This document shows, in pieces, positions 7,036 to 9,238 of a stretch of 9,238 nucleotides of DNA. Numbering within the stretch: position 1 is the stretch's first letter; each line of letters begins with the position of its first letter. Below the pieces are notes generated by a model. The model did no database searches and was not told the DNA's origin. It saw only the letters and a list, made by a program, of their open reading frames with translations. The stretch lies in assembly GCA_035306065.1 (NCBI GenBank), contig DATGOL010000069.1, forward strand, positions 1 through 9,238, written 5' to 3'. This DNA comes from JBBQHX01 sp035306065 (GTDB lineage: Bacteria > Gemmatimonadota > Gemmatimonadetes > Gemmatimonadales > Gemmatimonadaceae). The translations under genes were made by a program, and so were the position numbers.

Positions 7036-8903
7036 GGTGCCACCTGCTGAACGCCGTTGGTGCTGTGCGTGCCTGACGCGACAGGCGTTGCACCACCGCC
7101 GTCGCGAACCTTGCGCGGGCTCCGACGATTATCAGACGCTTCCCGGCCTGCGTAAGGGATTAGCAGCTCGAACTGCTTCATGTCCCAGGCGGCAGTAGGA
7201 CACCTGTCCGCGCACAGTCCGCAGTGCAGGCATACGTCTTCGTCCTTGATCATCAGCCGCCGGGTTTGCGGCAGCTCGCCGGACACGAACATCGGCTGCG
7301 AATCGTTCACGGCCGGCGCGGTGAGACGTGTGCGAAGGTCTTCCTCGCTGCCGCCCGTAGTGATCGTGAGGCAGCTCACGGGACATACGTCAATGCATGC
7401 ATCGCACTCGATGCACAGGTTGGCGGTAAAGTCCGTCTGGATATCGCAGTTCAGGCAGCGCTGTACCTCGTGAGCCGTCTGTTTTGCATCGAAGCCCATC
7501 TCGACCTCGATGCTCAATTCCTCGAATCGCTCTTCCAGGTTCACGTGAACCATCTTCGCGCGTGGCACGGGGTCGAAGTCGTTGCTGTACCCCCATGCGA
7601 ACATGCCCAGCTTCGCGCTCGTGAGGTTCATTCCCCAGGGTGGGCGATTCCCGAGCGACAACTGCGTGCAGTGGTTGTGAATCGAGATGGCTGCCTGGTG
7701 ACCGTGCTCCACCGCCCAGATGATGTTCTCAGGGCCCCAGGCCGCATCACCGCCGAAGAAAACGCCAGGCAGGGTGGACTGGAACGTGGCCTTGTCCACC
7801 ACCGGCATGTCCCATTCTCCGAACTCCATGCCGATGTCACGCTCAATCCACGGGAATGCATTCTCCTGTCCGATCGCGAGAATCACATCGTCGCAGGGAA
7901 TGATTACCGTGCCTGACACTTCACTTCGCTGGCGGCCTTCCACCTCTGTCCACGTGAGGCGCTCGAACTCCATTCCGACAAGTTTGCCGTTCTCGATAAC
8001 GAAGCGGCTGGGTGAGTGATTCTCGATGATCTCCACACCCTCTTCTTCCGCATCTTCCAGCTCCCATGGAGATGCCTTGAAGTGCCTGCGTCCCCTGCGG
8101 GCCATCACCTTGATGTCGCGTCCGCCAAGCCGCTTCGACGTGCGGCAGCAATCCATGGCGGTATTTCCTACGCCGATGATGAGTACCCGCTCGCCTATCG
8201 AGCTCACGTGCTCGAAGTGCACCGATTCCAGCCAGTCTATACCTATGTGAATCCGGTCCGTGTCGTGGCGCCCCGGCAGCTCGAGCTCCTTTCCCTTGGG
8301 CGCACCACTGCCCACGAACACTGCATCCCAGCCTTCCGCGAGCAGTTCCCGCATGCTGTTCACAGGTGTGCCGAGTCGCAGGTCAACACCCATGTCGAGT
8401 ATGTAGCCTACTTCCTCGTCAAGCACGTCTGCCGGCAGGCGAAACGACGGGATGTTCGTTCGCATGAGGCCGCCCGGCCGCTCGAGCTTTTCGAAGATCG
8501 TGCATTCGTAGCCCAGCGGCAGCAGGTCGTTGCATACCGTGAGCGACGCAGGCCCCGCCCCCACGAGTGCAACGCGCTTTCCGTTCTTCTCGGCGGCCGG
8601 CTGCGGAAGCCTGGCTGTAATGTCTCCGCGGTGGTCAGCTGCGACGCGCTTCAGCCTGCAGATGGCGACCGGCTTTCCATCCACGCGCCCCCTGCGGCAT
8701 GCCGGTTCACACGGACGGTCGCACGTTCTGCCCAGGATGCCGGGAAACACGTTGGACTCCCGGTTGAGCATGTAGGCGTCGTCGTACCTGCCGAGTGCGA
8801 TCATCCGGATGTATTCCGGAACGTTCGTGTGAGCGGGGCACGCCCACTGACAGTCCACCACCTGATGGTAGTATCGCGGATCTCGAACGTCTGTGGGTCC
8901 CAT
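7032..8903 (-). CDS. GltD-like FAD/NAD(P) oxidoreductase fused to a 2x[4Fe-4S] ferredoxin domain, electron-transfer partner of KorAB
   Basis: This 623-aa first gene of the kor operon probably moves electrons between KorAB and NAD(P). Residues 18-82 form the GltD/DPD-type N-terminal cysteine region (Cys18, Cys22, Cys61, Cys65, Cys69, Cys82). An FAD Rossmann motif VALVGAGPAS lies at 111-120 and a second nucleotide (NADPH-type) motif LIIGVGNTAMD at 241-251. The FAD-closing GGDAAWGPENIIWAVEHG lies at 384-401. The C-terminal part has RCLNC (482-486) and two canonical ferredoxin motifs, CIECDACIDVCP (497-508) and CLHCGLCADRCP (558-569). A Gly/Ser/Thr-rich tail follows from about 600. The ATG is set by GGAGGGGAG just upstream. 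Homologous subunits occur with korAB in enzymes that reduce NADP+ directly, such as the 2-oxoglutarate:NADP+ oxidoreductase I recall from Azoarcus. The direction of electron flow and the NADH/NADPH preference are inference. Confidence 0.9.
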   Translation of the reverse strand: MGPTDVRDPRYYHQVVDCQWACPAHTNVPEYIRMIALGRYDDAYMLNRESNVFPGILGRTCDRPCEPACRRGRVDGKPVAICRLKRVAADHRGDITARLPQPAAEKNGKRVALVGAGPASLTVCNDLLPLGYECTIFEKLERPGGLMRTNIPSFRLPADVLDEEVGYILDMGVDLRLGTPVNSMRELLAEGWDAVFVGSGAPKGKELELPGRHDTDRIHIGIDWLESVHFEHVSSIGERVLIIGVGNTAMDCCRTSKRLGGRDIKVMARRGRRHFKASPWELEDAEEEGVEIIENHSPSRFVIENGKLVGMEFERLTWTEVEGRQRSEVSGTVIIPCDDVILAIGQENAFPWIERDIGMEFGEWDMPVVDKATFQSTLPGVFFGGDAAWGPENIIWAVEHGHQAAISIHNHCTQLSLGNRPPWGMNLTSAKLGMFAWGYSNDFDPVPRAKMVHVNLEERFEELSIEVEMGFDAKQTAHEVQRCLNCDIQTDFTANLCIECDACIDVCPVSCLTITTGGSEEDLRTRLTAPAVNDSQPMFVSGELPQTRRLMIKDEDVCLHCGLCADRCPTAAWDMKQFELLIPYAGREASDNRRSPRKVRDGGGATPVASGTHSTNGVQQVAP

Positions 8904-8906
8904 GCA

Positions 8907-8915
8907 CTCCCCTCC
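8907..8915 (-). promoter_or_regulatory. Strong Shine-Dalgarno of the kor operon
   Basis: On the minus strand the site reads GGAGGGGAG and ends three bases before the ATG at 8903-8901; the GGAGG core leaves a suitable spacing of about 7 bases. It supports this ATG as the true start of the operon's first gene. Confidence 0.65.
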
Positions 8916-9102
8916 ATTGCTTGTGGGGAACAGCTGCTACGCGCCCAGGTTGTTCTGCTGTGTCTCACTCCATGCAGGCTTGCTTCCGTCCCGCGTCCGC
9001 GCGGATTGGCGGGAACGGCTCGCCGTTAGCAGGCGGCCGGGATTGACGCGGCGTGAGCAGATCCCGGCGCGGGCCTCACTCGCGGGGCGACAGGCGCAGG
9101 CG

Positions 9103-9131
9103 TTGACTTACAGCAATGCGCTATGCATACC
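9103..9131 (+). promoter_or_regulatory. Possible sigma-70-like promoter directed rightwards
   Basis: TTGACT (9103-9108) matches five of six bases of the -35 consensus. It is separated by 17 bases from CATACC (9126-9131), which matches only three of six at -10, although the overlapping TATGCATAC is locally AT-richer than its surroundings. It would fire out of the window, divergent from the kor operon. Confidence 0.3.
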
Positions 9132-9238
9132 GTCGGGCGCGTGATCCTGCAAGGCGGGCCAGGTCGCGGTTATCGTCGGTTGGCAGGGTGGGAGTCTCCG
9201 GTATTCGCGCGCATGTCGCACCTGCCGCGCCGCTGGGG

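Larger units (their letters stand above)
8904..9238. other. Intergenic region upstream of the kor operon, no convincing gene
   Basis: This 335-base stretch carries the kor operon leader. Reading frames across it are open only because of the high G+C, and none resembles a protein I know. I find no clear -35/-10 pair for the leftward operon. Near the right edge lies a possible rightward promoter, followed by a GTG-initiated frame from 9141 that stays open to the window end (33 codons or fewer visible). This may be the start of a divergent gene but cannot be judged from so little sequence. Confidence 0.6.

Noticed and set aside
8016..9029. 337-codon + strand frame opposite the GltD-like gene
   Set aside because: It lies antisense to a gene with unmistakable FAD, NAD(P) and cysteine motifs and runs into the leader; composition is shadow-like.
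8893..9144. 83-codon + strand frame upstream of the kor operon
   Set aside because: No ribosome site, arginine- and alanine-rich shadow-like composition, and it begins inside the kor operon's first gene on the opposite strand.

Overview
This is a GC-rich bacterial window that is almost fully coding. It suggests a soil- or sediment-type bacterium, most likely Gemmatimonadota or a relative. That placement is inference: it rests on the DUF5916/CBM9-like outer-membrane protein, the high G+C at third codon positions and the general style of the proteins. No rRNA or other marker gene is present to confirm it. I see no tRNA, rRNA, CRISPR array, insertion sequence or phage gene.

Layout. (1) Bases 2-886 (+) hold the 3' part of an amidohydrolase-family gene that runs in from the left. 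(2) A perfect 15-bp hairpin at 898-930 separates it from a convergent gene. (3) Bases 984-3245 (-) encode a secreted, outer-membrane-type protein with an N-terminal CBM9-like domain and a DUF5916 beta-barrel. Overlapping its start by 4 bases (GTGA) is a small, previously easy-to-miss cysteine-containing ORF (3242-3481, -). Its codon statistics look real, and it argues for a later start of the DUF5916 gene than the longest ORF would give. (4) Bases 3517-3954 (+) encode a small VOC/PhnB-like protein, divergent from that pair. (5) Two hairpins (3945-3971 and 3988-4055) fill the gap between convergent genes.

(6) Bases 4052-8903 (-) form a tight three-gene operon, with both junctions being 4-base ATGA overlaps. 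Transcription order is a GltD-like FAD/NAD(P) protein fused to a two-cluster ferredoxin domain (623 aa), then korA (gamma-alpha fused subunit of a 2-oxoacid:acceptor oxidoreductase, 614 aa), then korB (ThDP and [4Fe-4S] beta subunit, 380 aa). Together they look like a complete CoA-dependent 2-oxoacid oxidoreductase with its own electron-transfer module to NAD(P). That would resemble the 2-oxoglutarate:NADP+ oxidoreductase type known from some aromatic degraders rather than a plain ferredoxin-only enzyme. The true substrate (2-oxoglutarate or another 2-oxoacid) cannot be read from the sequence.

(7) Bases 8904-9238 hold no convincing gene. They carry the operon's leader with a strong Shine-Dalgarno sequence and, near the right edge, a possible rightward sigma-70-like promoter for a gene outside the window. 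The most interesting items are the coupled small ORF and the self-contained NAD(P)-linked Kor operon. Nothing here is clearly a new defence or mobile system.
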